In this document: in pieces, positions 1 through 6,374 of the stretch
Numbering within the stretch: the first letter of the stretch is position 1
Layout of the letters: the number at the start of each line of letters is the position of its first letter
Assembly (NCBI GenBank): GCA_947462175.1
Contig: CANHOE010000154.1
Span: forward strand, 1-6,506
Direction: 5' to 3'
DNA length: 6,506 nt
From: Burkholderiales bacterium
GTDB taxonomy: Bacteria > Pseudomonadota > Gammaproteobacteria > Burkholderiales > Burkholderiaceae_C
Program-made: the position numbers and the translations under genes
Notes under the pieces: model-generated
The model's input: only the letters and a program-made list of their open reading frames with translations
Databases searched by the model: none
Told to the model about the DNA's origin: nothing

Positions 1-28
1 CGGTGTCTACCAGTTTCACCACCCGGGC
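1..28 (-). tRNA. tRNA-Leu, 5' part only (cut by window edge)
   Basis: The minus strand from base 28 reads GCCCGGGTGGTGAAACTGG and continues TAGACACCG. It shows a seven-base acceptor strand, U8, and the D-arm pattern GGTGAAA...GGTAGAC typical of class II leucine tRNAs. The anticodon lies outside the window. The neighbours upstream are tRNA-Gly(GCC) and tRNA-Cys(GCA), the same order as the E. coli glyW-cysT-leuZ cluster, and the GCCCGG start resembles the UAA isoacceptor. Leu(UAA) is therefore inferred, not seen. Confidence 0.85.
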
Positions 29-35
29 GCGCTCG

Positions 36-63
36 AAAAAAAGCCTCGTCTGATACGAGGCTT
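36..63 (-). terminator. Intrinsic terminator between tRNA-Cys and tRNA-Leu
   Basis: On the minus strand the arm AAGCCTCGT (63-55) pairs perfectly with ACGAGGCTT (49-41) across a five-base loop. A run of seven T follows (42-36, the first two inside the stem). This is a textbook Rho-independent terminator 9 bases past the CCA end of tRNA-Cys. It is odd because the mature 5' end of the next tRNA (base 28) is only seven bases beyond the T-run, so no separate promoter fits after it. Confidence 0.8.
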
Positions 64-72
64 ACAGAATAC

Positions 73-146
73 TGGAGGCGCGGCCCAGAGTCGAACTGGG
101 CTAATCGGATTTGCAATCCGGTGCATAACCGCTTTGCTACCGCGCC
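73..146 (-). tRNA. tRNA-Cys(GCA)
   Basis: A 74-base cloverleaf with the CCA end encoded (73-75 as TGG on the plus strand). The acceptor stem GGCGCGG pairs with CCGCGCC. The discriminator is U73, an identity element of cysteine tRNAs. The anticodon loop is TTGCAAA, with the GCA anticodon at 114-112. The T arm carries the TTCGACT loop. The first anticodon-stem pair (27-43) appears to be C-A, a mild irregularity. It is the middle member of a Gly-Cys-Leu cluster and reads UGC and UGU codons. Confidence 0.96.
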
Positions 147-149
147 ATG

Positions 150-164
150 CGGGTCGCCGACCCG
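150..164 (-). other. Small hairpin just upstream of tRNA-Cys
   Basis: The inverted repeat CGGGTC / GACCCG has a three-base loop. It sits in the tRNA-Cys leader, three bases before the mature 5' end. It lacks a T-run and so is not a terminator. It may form a stable 5' leader structure next to the RNase P cleavage site; the function is inferred only. Confidence 0.4.
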
Positions 165-170
165 AGGACG

Positions 171-198
171 AAAAAGGGAAGCCAGTGCTTCCCTTTTT
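171..198 (-). terminator. Terminator-like hairpin between tRNA-Gly and tRNA-Cys
   Basis: A perfect 12-base-pair inverted repeat, AAAAAGGGAAGC (171-182) with GCTTCCCTTTTT (187-198), around a four-base loop. Because A-runs and T-runs flank both sides it can act as a terminator in either direction: a GGGAAGC/GCTTCCC stem followed by TTTTT. It begins eight bases after the CCA end of tRNA-Gly. tRNA-Cys starts 24 bases further on with no recognisable promoter in between, so it is probably leaky or a processing structure. Confidence 0.7.
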
Positions 199-206
199 CT
201 ATTTAC

Positions 207-282
207 TGGAGCGGGAGACGAGGCTCGAACTCGCGACCTCAACCTTGGCAAGGTTGCGCTCTACCAACTGAGCTACTCCCGC
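207..282 (-). tRNA. tRNA-Gly(GCC)
   Basis: A 76-base cloverleaf with encoded CCA (207-209). The acceptor stem GCGGGAG pairs with CTCCCGC and is followed by U73. The D arm has the usual AGCTCAGTTGGTAGAGC pattern. The anticodon stem CAACC/GGTTG closes the loop TTGCCAA, with the GCC anticodon at 249-247. The T loop is TTCGAGC. It reads GGC and GGU codons. It is the first gene of the cluster and starts 71 bases past the lon stop codon. Confidence 0.97.
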
Positions 283-304
283 ATACGCGACACAACACAC
301 ATCG

Positions 305-318
305 CGTCTCGCAGTATA
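305..318 (-). promoter_or_regulatory. Candidate promoter (-10 element) of the tRNA cluster
   Basis: The minus strand reads TATACT at 318-313, one mismatch from the sigma-70 -10 consensus, in the lon/tRNA-Gly gap. The start point would fall near base 305, about 23 bases ahead of tRNA-Gly. The bases after the -10 are G+C rich (GCGAGACGCG), the discriminator type linked to stringent control of stable RNA genes. No good -35 hexamer is visible at 16-18 bases, which lowers confidence. Confidence 0.4.
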
Positions 319-352
319 CATCGAAACCACGTCGTGGCCGACTGAAATCAAC

Positions 353-2791
353 TCAATGCTTCATCGGATCCTGTGTTGCTGTGGGCGGCACCGCTGCCAC
401 CACGGCGGCCTCGGGCTTGGCATCTTCGGCCTTCACCGTTTCGTCATCTGGCAGCGGTTGAGGCATGCTTTGCAATGCCACTTCCAGCACTTGGTCGATC
501 CACTTCACCGGCACGATCTCCAGATGATTCTTCACGTTCTCCGGAATGTCCTGCAGGTCCTTCACGTTCTCTTCCGGAATGATCACCGTCTTGATGCCCC
601 CACGGTGAGCTGCGAGCAGCTTTTCCTTGAGCCCGCCGATCGCGGTGACCTCGCCGCGCAGCGTGATCTCACCGGTCATTGCCACATCGGCGCGCACTGG
701 GATGCCCGTCAGTGCGGAGACGAATGCGGTGGTCATCGCAGCACCGGCGCTCGGCCCGTCCTTTGGCGTCGCACCGTCGGGCACATGGATGTGAATGTCG
801 CGCTTCTCGAACAGTTCGTCCTTGATGCCCAAGCGCCTCGCGCGTGAACGAACCACCGAGCGGGCCGCTTCGACAGATTCCTTCATCACGTCGCCGAGCG
901 AACCCGTGCGGATGATCACCCCCTTGCCCGGCATCATGGCTGACTCGATGGTGAGCAAGTCGCCACCCACCTCGGTCCACGCCAGACCCACGACCTGACC
1001 GACTTGGTTCTGCTTAGTGGCCTGCCCGTAGTCGTACTTGCGCACGCCGAGAAAGTCGTTCAGGTTGTCAGCTGTGACGATGACCTTGTCGGTGACCTGT
1101 TTGAGCTGGATGCTCTTGACCACCTTGCGGCAGATCTTCGACACCTCTCGCTCGAGCGAGCGCACGCCGGCCTCGCGGGTGTAGTAGCGGATGATCCCGC
1201 GCACAGCCGCTTCGGTCACTTCCATCTCAGCGTCCTTGACGCCATTGTTCTTGGCCTGCTTCGGCAGCAGATAGCGCTGCGCGATGTTGACCTTCTCGTC
1301 TTCGGTGTAGCCCGACAGCCGGATCACCTCCATCCGGTCCAGCAGCGCAGGCGGGATGTTCATCGAATTCGACGTTGCGATGAACATCGTGTCGCTCAAA
1401 TCGAAATCGACCTCGACGTAATGGTCGCTGAAGGTATGGTTTTGCTCCGGGTCGAGCACCTCTAGCAGAGCACTTGACGGGTCACCGCGGAAGTCCATGC
1501 CTAGCTTGTCGATTTCATCCAGCAGGAACAGCGGGTTGCGCGTGCCGACCTTGCTCAAGCTCTGCAGCACTTTGCCCGGCATCGAGCCAATATAAGTGCG
1601 GCGATGGCCGCGAATCTCGGCTTCGTCACGCACCCCGCCTAGCGCCATACGCACGAACTTGCGTCCGGTTGCGCGCGCCACGCTCTGCCCGAGCGAGGTC
1701 TTGCCGACGCCAGGAGGCCCAACCAGGCAAAGAATGGGTGCCTTGACCTTATCGACGCGCTGCTGTACCGCGAGATATTCGAGGATTCGGTCCTTGACCT
1801 TCTCGAGCCCGTAGTGGTCTTCGTTCAGCACCGCCTCAGCAAACGCCAAGTCGTGCTTGATCTTGGTCTTCTTCGTCCAGGGCAGATTGACCAGCGTGTC
1901 GATGTAGTTGCGCACCACCGTGGCTTCTGCGGACATTGGCGACATCAGCTTGAGCTTCTTGAACTCGGCATCGGCCTTCTTGCGCGCCTCTTTCGGCATC
2001 TTGGCGGCGATGATCTTCTTTTCCAGTTCCTCCATGTCGGCGCCTTCTTCGCCGTCACCGAGCTCCTTCTGGATCGCCTTCACCTGTTCATTCAGGTAGT
2101 ACTCGCGCTGGCTCTTCTCCATCTGGCGCTTGACGCGACCACGGATGCGCTTCTCGACCTGCAGGATGTCGACTTCGTGTTCGAGCTGTTCGAGCAGCTT
2201 TTCCAGCCGCTTGTCGACCGCAAACAAGTCGAGCACCGATTGCTTGTTTTCCAGCTTCAACGGCAGGTGCGCGGCGATGGTGTCGGCCAAACGGCCTGCG
2301 TCGTCAATGCCGGCGATCGAGGTCAGTATTTCCGGCGGAATCTTCTTGTTCAGCTTGACGTACTGGTCGAATTGTTGCGTGACCGCGCGGCGCAAGGCCT
2401 CGATCTCGGGTTTGGTGTCGACTTCCGGAGGCATCGGCGTGACATCAGAAACGAAGTACTCGCCGTTGTCTGTGATGCTGTGAGTGTGGGCGCGCTGGAG
2501 GCCCTCGACCAGCACCTTGACGGTGCCATCGGGCAGCTTGAGCATCTGCAAGATGGTAGACACGCAGCCGACCTCAAACATGTCGTCGGGCTTGGGCTCG
2601 TCCTTGCCCGCCGCCTTTTGTGCAACCAGCATGATCTGACGACCCGCTTCCATCGCCGATTCAAGTGCCTTGATCGACTTCGGGCGACCCACGAACAGCG
2701 GAATCACCATGTGAGGAAACACCACCACATCGCGCAAAGGCAGCAGTGGCAGTGTGATTTTTTCGGCAGGCAATACGGGATGTCCGGACAT
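353..2791 (-). CDS. lon: Lon ATP-dependent serine protease
   Basis: Lon is a cytoplasmic hexameric AAA+ protease that unfolds and degrades misfolded proteins and short-lived regulators. The 812 residues show the full LonA layout. The N-terminal substrate domain spans about residues 12-205. A charged coiled-coil stretch covers about 190-280. In the AAA+ module, Walker A is GPPGVGKT at 358-365 and Walker B is LFLLDEID at 421-428. The protease domain has the nucleophile S681 in PKDGPSAG and its partner K724 in GGLKEKLLAAHRGG. The protein is somewhat longer than E. coli Lon (784) because of an Ala/Pro-rich tail from about 778. The ATG is forced: an in-frame TGA lies six codons upstream with no other start between. 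GAGAGG, five bases before the ATG, serves as ribosome binding site. It follows clpX after 96 bases and probably has its own heat-shock promoter. Confidence 0.99.
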   Translation of the reverse strand: MSGHPVLPAEKITLPLLPLRDVVVFPHMVIPLFVGRPKSIKALESAMEAGRQIMLVAQKAAGKDEPKPDDMFEVGCVSTILQMLKLPDGTVKVLVEGLQRAHTHSITDNGEYFVSDVTPMPPEVDTKPEIEALRRAVTQQFDQYVKLNKKIPPEILTSIAGIDDAGRLADTIAAHLPLKLENKQSVLDLFAVDKRLEKLLEQLEHEVDILQVEKRIRGRVKRQMEKSQREYYLNEQVKAIQKELGDGEEGADMEELEKKIIAAKMPKEARKKADAEFKKLKLMSPMSAEATVVRNYIDTLVNLPWTKKTKIKHDLAFAEAVLNEDHYGLEKVKDRILEYLAVQQRVDKVKAPILCLVGPPGVGKTSLGQSVARATGRKFVRMALGGVRDEAEIRGHRRTYIGSMPGKVLQSLSKVGTRNPLFLLDEIDKLGMDFRGDPSSALLEVLDPEQNHTFSDHYVEVDFDLSDTMFIATSNSMNIPPALLDRMEVIRLSGYTEDEKVNIAQRYLLPKQAKNNGVKDAEMEVTEAAVRGIIRYYTREAGVRSLEREVSKICRKVVKSIQLKQVTDKVIVTADNLNDFLGVRKYDYGQATKQNQVGQVVGLAWTEVGGDLLTIESAMMPGKGVIIRTGSLGDVMKESVEAARSVVRSRARRLGIKDELFEKRDIHIHVPDGATPKDGPSAGAAMTTAFVSALTGIPVRADVAMTGEITLRGEVTAIGGLKEKLLAAHRGGIKTVIIPEENVKDLQDIPENVKNHLEIVPVKWIDQVLEVALQSMPQPLPDDETVKAEDAKPEAAVVAAVPPTATQDPMKH

Positions 2792-2814
2792 GAAAACCTC
2801 TCTTTCTCAAACCT

Positions 2815-2842
2815 ATCTAGGGCTTGAGCTTCAGATTGCAAG
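2815..2842 (-). promoter_or_regulatory. Candidate sigma-32 (heat-shock) promoter of lon
   Basis: On the minus strand, CTTGCAA (2842-2836) is one base off the sigma-32 -35 CTTGAAA. Thirteen bases later CCCTAGAT (2822-2815) matches the -10 CCCCATNT at five of seven fixed positions. Transcription would start near base 2807, leaving a short leader that still holds the lon ribosome binding site. A weaker sigma-70 reading (TTGCAA, 16 bases, TAGATA) overlaps it. lon is a heat-shock gene in E. coli; the assignment here is inference from motif and position. Confidence 0.5.
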
Positions 2843-2887
2843 GAGCAGCGCGGGGAGGGTCACCCCACACTGCAGACCGGATTCAAC

Positions 2888-4156
2888 TCAGGCGCTGGCT
2901 TTCGCCTGTTCGCGATAGACGATCAGCGGCTTCGCGTTGTCGTCGATGGTGTGCTCGTCGAGCACCACCTTGACAACGCTTTCAAATGAAGGCAAGTCAA
3001 ACATCGTGTCGTTGAGCGCTTGCTCCATGATCGATCGCAAGCCACGTGCCCCGGTTTTGCGAGCCAGTGCCTTGCGCGCGATGGCCGTCAGTGCCGATGG
3101 GCGAATCTCCAGGTCGACACCGTCCATGCTGAACAGCTTCTGGTACTGCTTGACCAGCGCATTCTTCGGCTCGGTGAGAATCTGTACCAGAGCGTCTTCG
3201 GTCAGTTCGCCGAGCGTGGCCATCACGGGCAGGCGTCCTACCAGTTCGGGAATCAGACCGAACTTGATCAAGTCCTCGGGCTCTGCCTCGCGGAAGACCT
3301 CGCTGACTTTGCGGTCGGCCTTGCTCTTCACATTCGCAGCGAAGCCGATGCCGGACTTCTCGGACCGGTTCTGGATGACTTTCTCCAATCCGTCGAAGGC
3401 GCCACCGCAGATGAACAGGATGTTTGTCGTATCGATCTGCAGGAAATCCTGGTTCGGATGCTTGCGTCCGCCTTGCGGAGGCACGCTGGCCATCGTGCCT
3501 TCGACCAGTTTCAGCAAAGCCTGCTGCACGCCCTCGCCTGACACATCGCGGGTGATCGACGGGTTGTCCGCCTTGCGGGAAATCTTGTCGATCTCATCGA
3601 TGTAGACGATGCCGCGCTGCGCCTTTTCGACTTCGTAATTGCAATTCTGCAGAAGCTTCTGAATGATGTTCTCGACGTCCTCGCCAACATAACCAGCTTC
3701 GGTCAGCGTGGTGGCATCGGCGATCACGAAAGGCACATTCAGCAGCCGGGCCAGCGTTTGCGCCAGGAGTGTCTTGCCCGAGCCCGTCGGGCCAATCAAC
3801 AGGATGTTGCTCTTCGACAGCTCGACCTCGTCTTTGTTGCGGCTCATGTGCTTGAGTCGCTTGTAGTGGTTGTAGACCGCCACAGCGAGTGTTCGCTTGG
3901 CTGGCTCCTGTCCAATCACGTACTGATCGAGGCTGGCCTTGATCTCGCTGGGGATCGGCAAGTCGGACTTGGCTGCCTTTGGGTCTGCAATCTCCGCCGG
4001 CACTTCGTCGCGAATGATGTCGTTGCACAACTCGATGCACTCATCGCAGATGAACACCGATGGACCCGCGATGAGCTTCTTCACCTCATGCTGGCTCTTG
4101 CCGCAGAAGGAGCAATACAGGACTTTTTCGCTCGAAGAGCCTTTTTTGTCGGCCAT
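2888..4156 (-). CDS. clpX: ClpX, ATP-dependent unfoldase subunit of ClpXP
   Basis: ClpX recognises tagged substrates such as ssrA-tagged proteins, unfolds them with ATP and threads them into ClpP. In the 422 residues, the N-terminal zinc-binding domain has C15, C18, C37 and C40. Walker A GPTGSGKT is at 122-129. The pore loop GYVG is at 155-158. Walker B IVYIDEID is at 183-190. The RKH loop is at 231-233. The IGF tripeptide that docks on ClpP is at 270-272. The arginine finger is R308 in ELVGR, and sensor 2 is GARGLR at 369-374. The length is normal for the family (E. coli 424). No convincing Shine-Dalgarno sequence precedes the ATG, yet the start is forced by an in-frame TAG four codons upstream. 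A strong terminator lies between clpP and this gene, so it may rely on readthrough or a promoter of its own. Confidence 0.99.
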   Translation of the reverse strand: MADKKGSSSEKVLYCSFCGKSQHEVKKLIAGPSVFICDECIELCNDIIRDEVPAEIADPKAAKSDLPIPSEIKASLDQYVIGQEPAKRTLAVAVYNHYKRLKHMSRNKDEVELSKSNILLIGPTGSGKTLLAQTLARLLNVPFVIADATTLTEAGYVGEDVENIIQKLLQNCNYEVEKAQRGIVYIDEIDKISRKADNPSITRDVSGEGVQQALLKLVEGTMASVPPQGGRKHPNQDFLQIDTTNILFICGGAFDGLEKVIQNRSEKSGIGFAANVKSKADRKVSEVFREAEPEDLIKFGLIPELVGRLPVMATLGELTEDALVQILTEPKNALVKQYQKLFSMDGVDLEIRPSALTAIARKALARKTGARGLRSIMEQALNDTMFDLPSFESVVKVVLDEHTIDDNAKPLIVYREQAKASA

Positions 4157-4192
4157 GAAAAGGTGCTACCGGTTAGCGAAAGTGCTGTTTCG

Positions 4193-4198
4193 ATAATA
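4193..4198 (-). promoter_or_regulatory. Possible -10 element for clpX
   Basis: TATTAT on the minus strand, one mismatch from TATAAT, lies just past the clpP terminator and would start a leader of about 30 bases. The position where a -35 should be falls inside the terminator hairpin and does not resemble TTGACA, so support is weak. Confidence 0.22.
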
Positions 4199-4201
4199 GA
4201 A

Positions 4202-4241
4202 CAAAAGAAAACGGGGCCTTGCGGTGAAGAAAGGCCCCGTT
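4202..4241 (-). terminator. Intrinsic terminator between clpP and clpX
   Basis: A perfect 11-base-pair stem, AACGGGGCCTT (4210-4220) with AAGGCCCCGTT (4231-4241), closes a ten-base loop. On the minus strand it is followed by TTCTTTTG, a T-rich tract. It begins 29 bases past the clpP stop codon. The stem is G+C rich and should terminate well, although the T tract is broken by C and G, so some readthrough into clpX is likely. Confidence 0.8.
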
Positions 4242-4270
4242 GGCTGCATTGATCAGGCGGTTTGCACCGA

Positions 4271-4879
4271 TCAGGAACGCTTGGAGATCACCTCGTCGAT
4301 CAGGCCATAGTCCTTTGCCTCGCCAGACGACATGAAGTAATCGCGCTCCGAATCGGCACGGATCTTCTCGATCGGCTGGCTGGTGCGTTCGGCCAGGATC
4401 TGGTTCAGGCTTTCACGCAATTTCAGGATCTCACGCGCCTGGATCTCGATGTCGGTGGCCTGCCCCTGCGCGCCGCCCGACGGCTGGTGAATCATCACTC
4501 GCGAATTGGGCAGCGCGAAACGCTTGCCCTTCGTACCAGCGGCCAGCAAGAAGGCGCCCATGCTGGCGGCAATGCCCATGCACAAGGTGGAGACATCAGG
4601 CTTGATGAAATTCATGGTGTCAAACACCGACAGGCCAGAGCTGACCGAGCCGCCGGGCGAGTTGATGTAGAGCGAGATGTCCTTGTCCGGGTTTTCGCTT
4701 TCCAGGAACAACAGCTGCGCGACCACGACGTTGGCAGACTGGTCGTTGACCGGGCCGACCAGGAAGATCACTCGCTCGCGCAACAGGCGCGAATAGATGT
4801 CGTAGGCGCGTTCGCCACGGCCGGATTGCTCAATGACCATGGGGACCATGCCCAGGCCTTGTGTGTCAAGTGCGCTCAT
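4271..4879 (-). CDS. clpP: ClpP, ATP-dependent Clp protease proteolytic subunit
   Basis: ClpP forms two stacked seven-membered rings enclosing a serine-protease chamber that degrades chains delivered by ClpX or ClpA. With the start at 4879 the protein has 202 residues (E. coli 207). The catalytic triad is S106 in GIAASMGA, H131 in MIHQPSGG and D180 in SERDYFMS, each offset by five from the E. coli precursor. The glycine-rich INSPGGSV strand is at 72-79. The conserved VPMVIEQ segment at 12-18 implies a short propeptide removed near residue 9-10. The start was chosen because AAGGA lies eight bases before this ATG; a longer reading from 4969 adds 30 Arg-rich residues unlike the family. It lies 152 bases after tig and ahead of a terminator separating it from clpX. 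Confidence 0.98.
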   Translation of the reverse strand: MSALDTQGLGMVPMVIEQSGRGERAYDIYSRLLRERVIFLVGPVNDQSANVVVAQLLFLESENPDKDISLYINSPGGSVSSGLSVFDTMNFIKPDVSTLCMGIAASMGAFLLAAGTKGKRFALPNSRVMIHQPSGGAQGQATDIEIQAREILKLRESLNQILAERTSQPIEKIRADSERDYFMSSGEAKDYGLIDEVISKRS

Positions 4880-4903
4880 GCGTTTTGTCCTTGTTGTGTT
4901 TAT

Positions 4904-4922
4904 CCGCTTTGGGCCCAAGCGG
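4904..4922 (-). promoter_or_regulatory. Inverted repeat in the clpP leader
   Basis: CCGCTT (4904-4909) and AAGCGG (4917-4922) flank TGGGCCC, giving a six-base-pair hairpin about 11 bases ahead of the clpP ribosome binding site (AAGGA, 4892-4888). The core TTGGGCCCAA is itself a perfect ten-base palindrome, so it could be an RNA hairpin or a DNA operator. No T-run follows, so it is not a terminator. Function unknown. Confidence 0.35.
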
Positions 4923-4936
4923 ACCCGTCCCACCGA

Positions 4937-4965
4937 ATTATGTCGTCTCAGCCGCCATCGACGAG
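4937..4965 (-). promoter_or_regulatory. Weak candidate promoter upstream of clpP
   Basis: CATAAT on the minus strand (4942-4937) is one mismatch from the -10 consensus. The region 16-18 bases upstream reads about TCGTCG, only three matches to TTGACA. It sits between the tig hairpin and the clpP leader repeat, about 58 bases ahead of the clpP ATG. No sigma-32-like pair was found in this gap. Confidence 0.25.
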
Positions 4966-4983
4966 ACACCCCAAAAGCAACAA

Positions 4984-5010
4984 GGGCACCGGCCTTGCAG
5001 CACGGTGCCC
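4984..5010 (-). terminator. Weak terminator or attenuator hairpin after tig
   Basis: GGGCACCG (4984-4991) pairs perfectly with CGGTGCCC (5003-5010) around an 11-base loop, starting 21 bases past the tig stop. On the minus strand it is followed by TTGTTGCTTTTGG, an interrupted T tract. It fits a leaky terminator or an mRNA-stabilising hairpin between tig and clpP rather than a full stop. Confidence 0.55.
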
Positions 5011-5031
5011 CGTCGAAGCGGCCGATGTTGA

Positions 5032-6339
5032 TCAGCTGGCCATCAGTTCGTCGAAGGTCAAGGACTTGTCAATCACCTTGGCTCGCGTCATCACGAAATC
5101 GGTGACGTTGCTTTCGACCACCGTGGCCTCAACGTCCGCCATGCGCTGGCGGTCACCGAGGTACCAACTGAAGACCTCGGCGGGCTTCTCGTAACTTTGC
5201 GCCAGCTCCTGAATGTGCGCGTGCAACTGCTCCGGCTGCGGCTGCAAATTGTTCAGGCGGACCAGTTCGCCGACCACCAGGCCAAGGCGCACGCGGCGCT
5301 CAGCCTGTGGCAGAAAAACCTTGGGCGGAATCTGGTCCTTGGTGATCGACTTGTTGCCGCGCTGCTTCATGTCGGCCAGCGCGTTCTCGACCAAGCGATT
5401 GAGCTCGTCGTCCACCAGCACATTGGGCACGTCGAGTTCGCTCTGCTTGATCAGGGCATCCATCACCGAGGCCTTGTTGCGCACCTGGATGCGGGCCTTG
5501 ACCTCGCGTTCAAGGTTGGCACGCACGTCCTTGCGCAAGCTGTCCACCGAGCCCTCGGCAATGCCCAGCGAGCGCGCGAACTCATCGGTCAGCTCGGGCA
5601 GATGAGACGCCTCAATGGCCTTGATGGTGACCAGGAAGTCGGCCTCCTTGCCGGCCAGCTCCTGCGTCTGGTAGGTCTGCGGGAAAGTCAGCGGGAAGGT
5701 CTTCGATTCGCCAACCTTCATGCCGCGAACAGCCTGGTCGAAGGTGTCGAGCATCTGACCCTCGCCGATCACGAACTGGAAGTCCGTGGCGGTGCCGAAC
5801 TCAAACGGCACGCCGTCGAGCTTGCCTTCGAAGTCGATCGTCACGCGGTCGGTCTCTACGGCGTCTTCGCCTGCGGGACGAGCAGAAAAGGTTCGCCGCT
5901 GCTTGCGCAGGATGCCAATCGTGCGATCGATGGCAGCCTCGTCGACCTCAACAGCAAACCGCTCGACCTCGGCCTCTTCGAGATTGCCGATCTTCACTTC
6001 CGGAAACACCTCGAACAGCGCGTCAAAGGTCAGCTCATTGGTGTCGCCCGTGTTCTTCTCGACCAGACGCGGAGCACCAGCCACGCGCACGTTGGCCTCG
6101 GACACCGCCCTCGCGAAAGCCTTGCCGAGCTTGTCGTTGATCACTTCATTCTCGACAGACCTGCCGAAGCGCTTGGACAACACGCTCAGGGGCACCTTGC
6201 CAGGACGGAAGCCGTCAACCTTGGCGGTGCGTGAGATCTCCTTCAAGCGGGTGTTGATCTCACCGTTGATCGTTTCGGCGGACACGGTCAGCGTGATGCG
6301 CCGTTCCAGCTTTTCGAGGGTTTCGACGGTCACTGTCAT
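5032..6339 (-). CDS. tig: Trigger factor, ribosome-associated chaperone and prolyl isomerase
   Basis: Trigger factor binds near the ribosome exit tunnel, shields nascent chains and has peptidyl-prolyl isomerase activity. The 435 residues show three parts. The N-terminal ribosome-binding domain (about 1-115) has the signature GFRPGKVP at 43-50, exactly where E. coli has GFRKGKVP. The FKBP-type isomerase domain spans about 158-242. The helical chaperone arms are formed by about 115-150 and 246-430. The length is close to E. coli (432). Its MTVTVETLEKLERR beginning suits the family, and no upstream in-frame start is available, although the ribosome binding site is weak (GAAAG, 11 bases away). 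It is the first protein gene of the tig-clpP-clpX-lon group, with tRNA-Leu only 35 bases upstream on the same strand. Confidence 0.99.
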   Translation of the reverse strand: MTVTVETLEKLERRITLTVSAETINGEINTRLKEISRTAKVDGFRPGKVPLSVLSKRFGRSVENEVINDKLGKAFARAVSEANVRVAGAPRLVEKNTGDTNELTFDALFEVFPEVKIGNLEEAEVERFAVEVDEAAIDRTIGILRKQRRTFSARPAGEDAVETDRVTIDFEGKLDGVPFEFGTATDFQFVIGEGQMLDTFDQAVRGMKVGESKTFPLTFPQTYQTQELAGKEADFLVTIKAIEASHLPELTDEFARSLGIAEGSVDSLRKDVRANLEREVKARIQVRNKASVMDALIKQSELDVPNVLVDDELNRLVENALADMKQRGNKSITKDQIPPKVFLPQAERRVRLGLVVGELVRLNNLQPQPEQLHAHIQELAQSYEKPAEVFSWYLGDRQRMADVEATVVESNVTDFVMTRAKVIDKSLTFDELMAS

Positions 6340-6374
6340 GATCTGAAAACTTTCTATGAACGTTGTGTTGTGGC

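Noticed and set aside
327..337. CCACGTCGTGG palindrome just past lon as a lon terminator
   Set aside because: With a usable loop the stem is only four base pairs and the T-run is three bases; it is too weak to call.
121..461. Open frames on the plus strand over tRNA-Cys, tRNA-Gly and the lon end
   Set aside because: They are reverse-strand readings of tRNA genes and lon codons.
1814..2827. 337-codon open frame on the plus strand opposite lon
   Set aside because: It lies wholly antisense to a certain gene, its translation is Leu/Arg/His/Gln/Val rich as expected of a shadow frame in G+C-rich DNA, and no ribosome binding site or family motif is seen.
2852..2866. GGGG...CCCC hairpin after clpX as a terminator
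   Set aside because: The stem is only four base pairs and no T-run follows on the minus strand.
4231..4241. CCCCGTTT resembling a sigma-32 -10 for clpX
   Set aside because: It is the 3' arm of the clpP terminator, and no CTTGAAA-like element lies 11-16 bases upstream.
4880..4969. Longer clpP reading starting at 4969
   Set aside because: The extra 30 residues are Arg-rich and unlike ClpP, the ATG at 4879 has a good ribosome binding site, and the extension would cover the leader hairpin.
4262..5194. 310-codon open frame on the plus strand opposite clpP and the tig end
   Set aside because: It runs across a coding gene, an intergenic gap and another gene, which fits chance openness rather than a real protein.
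5197..6234. 345-codon open frame on the plus strand opposite tig
   Set aside because: Antisense shadow of tig with the same biased composition and no recognisable domain.
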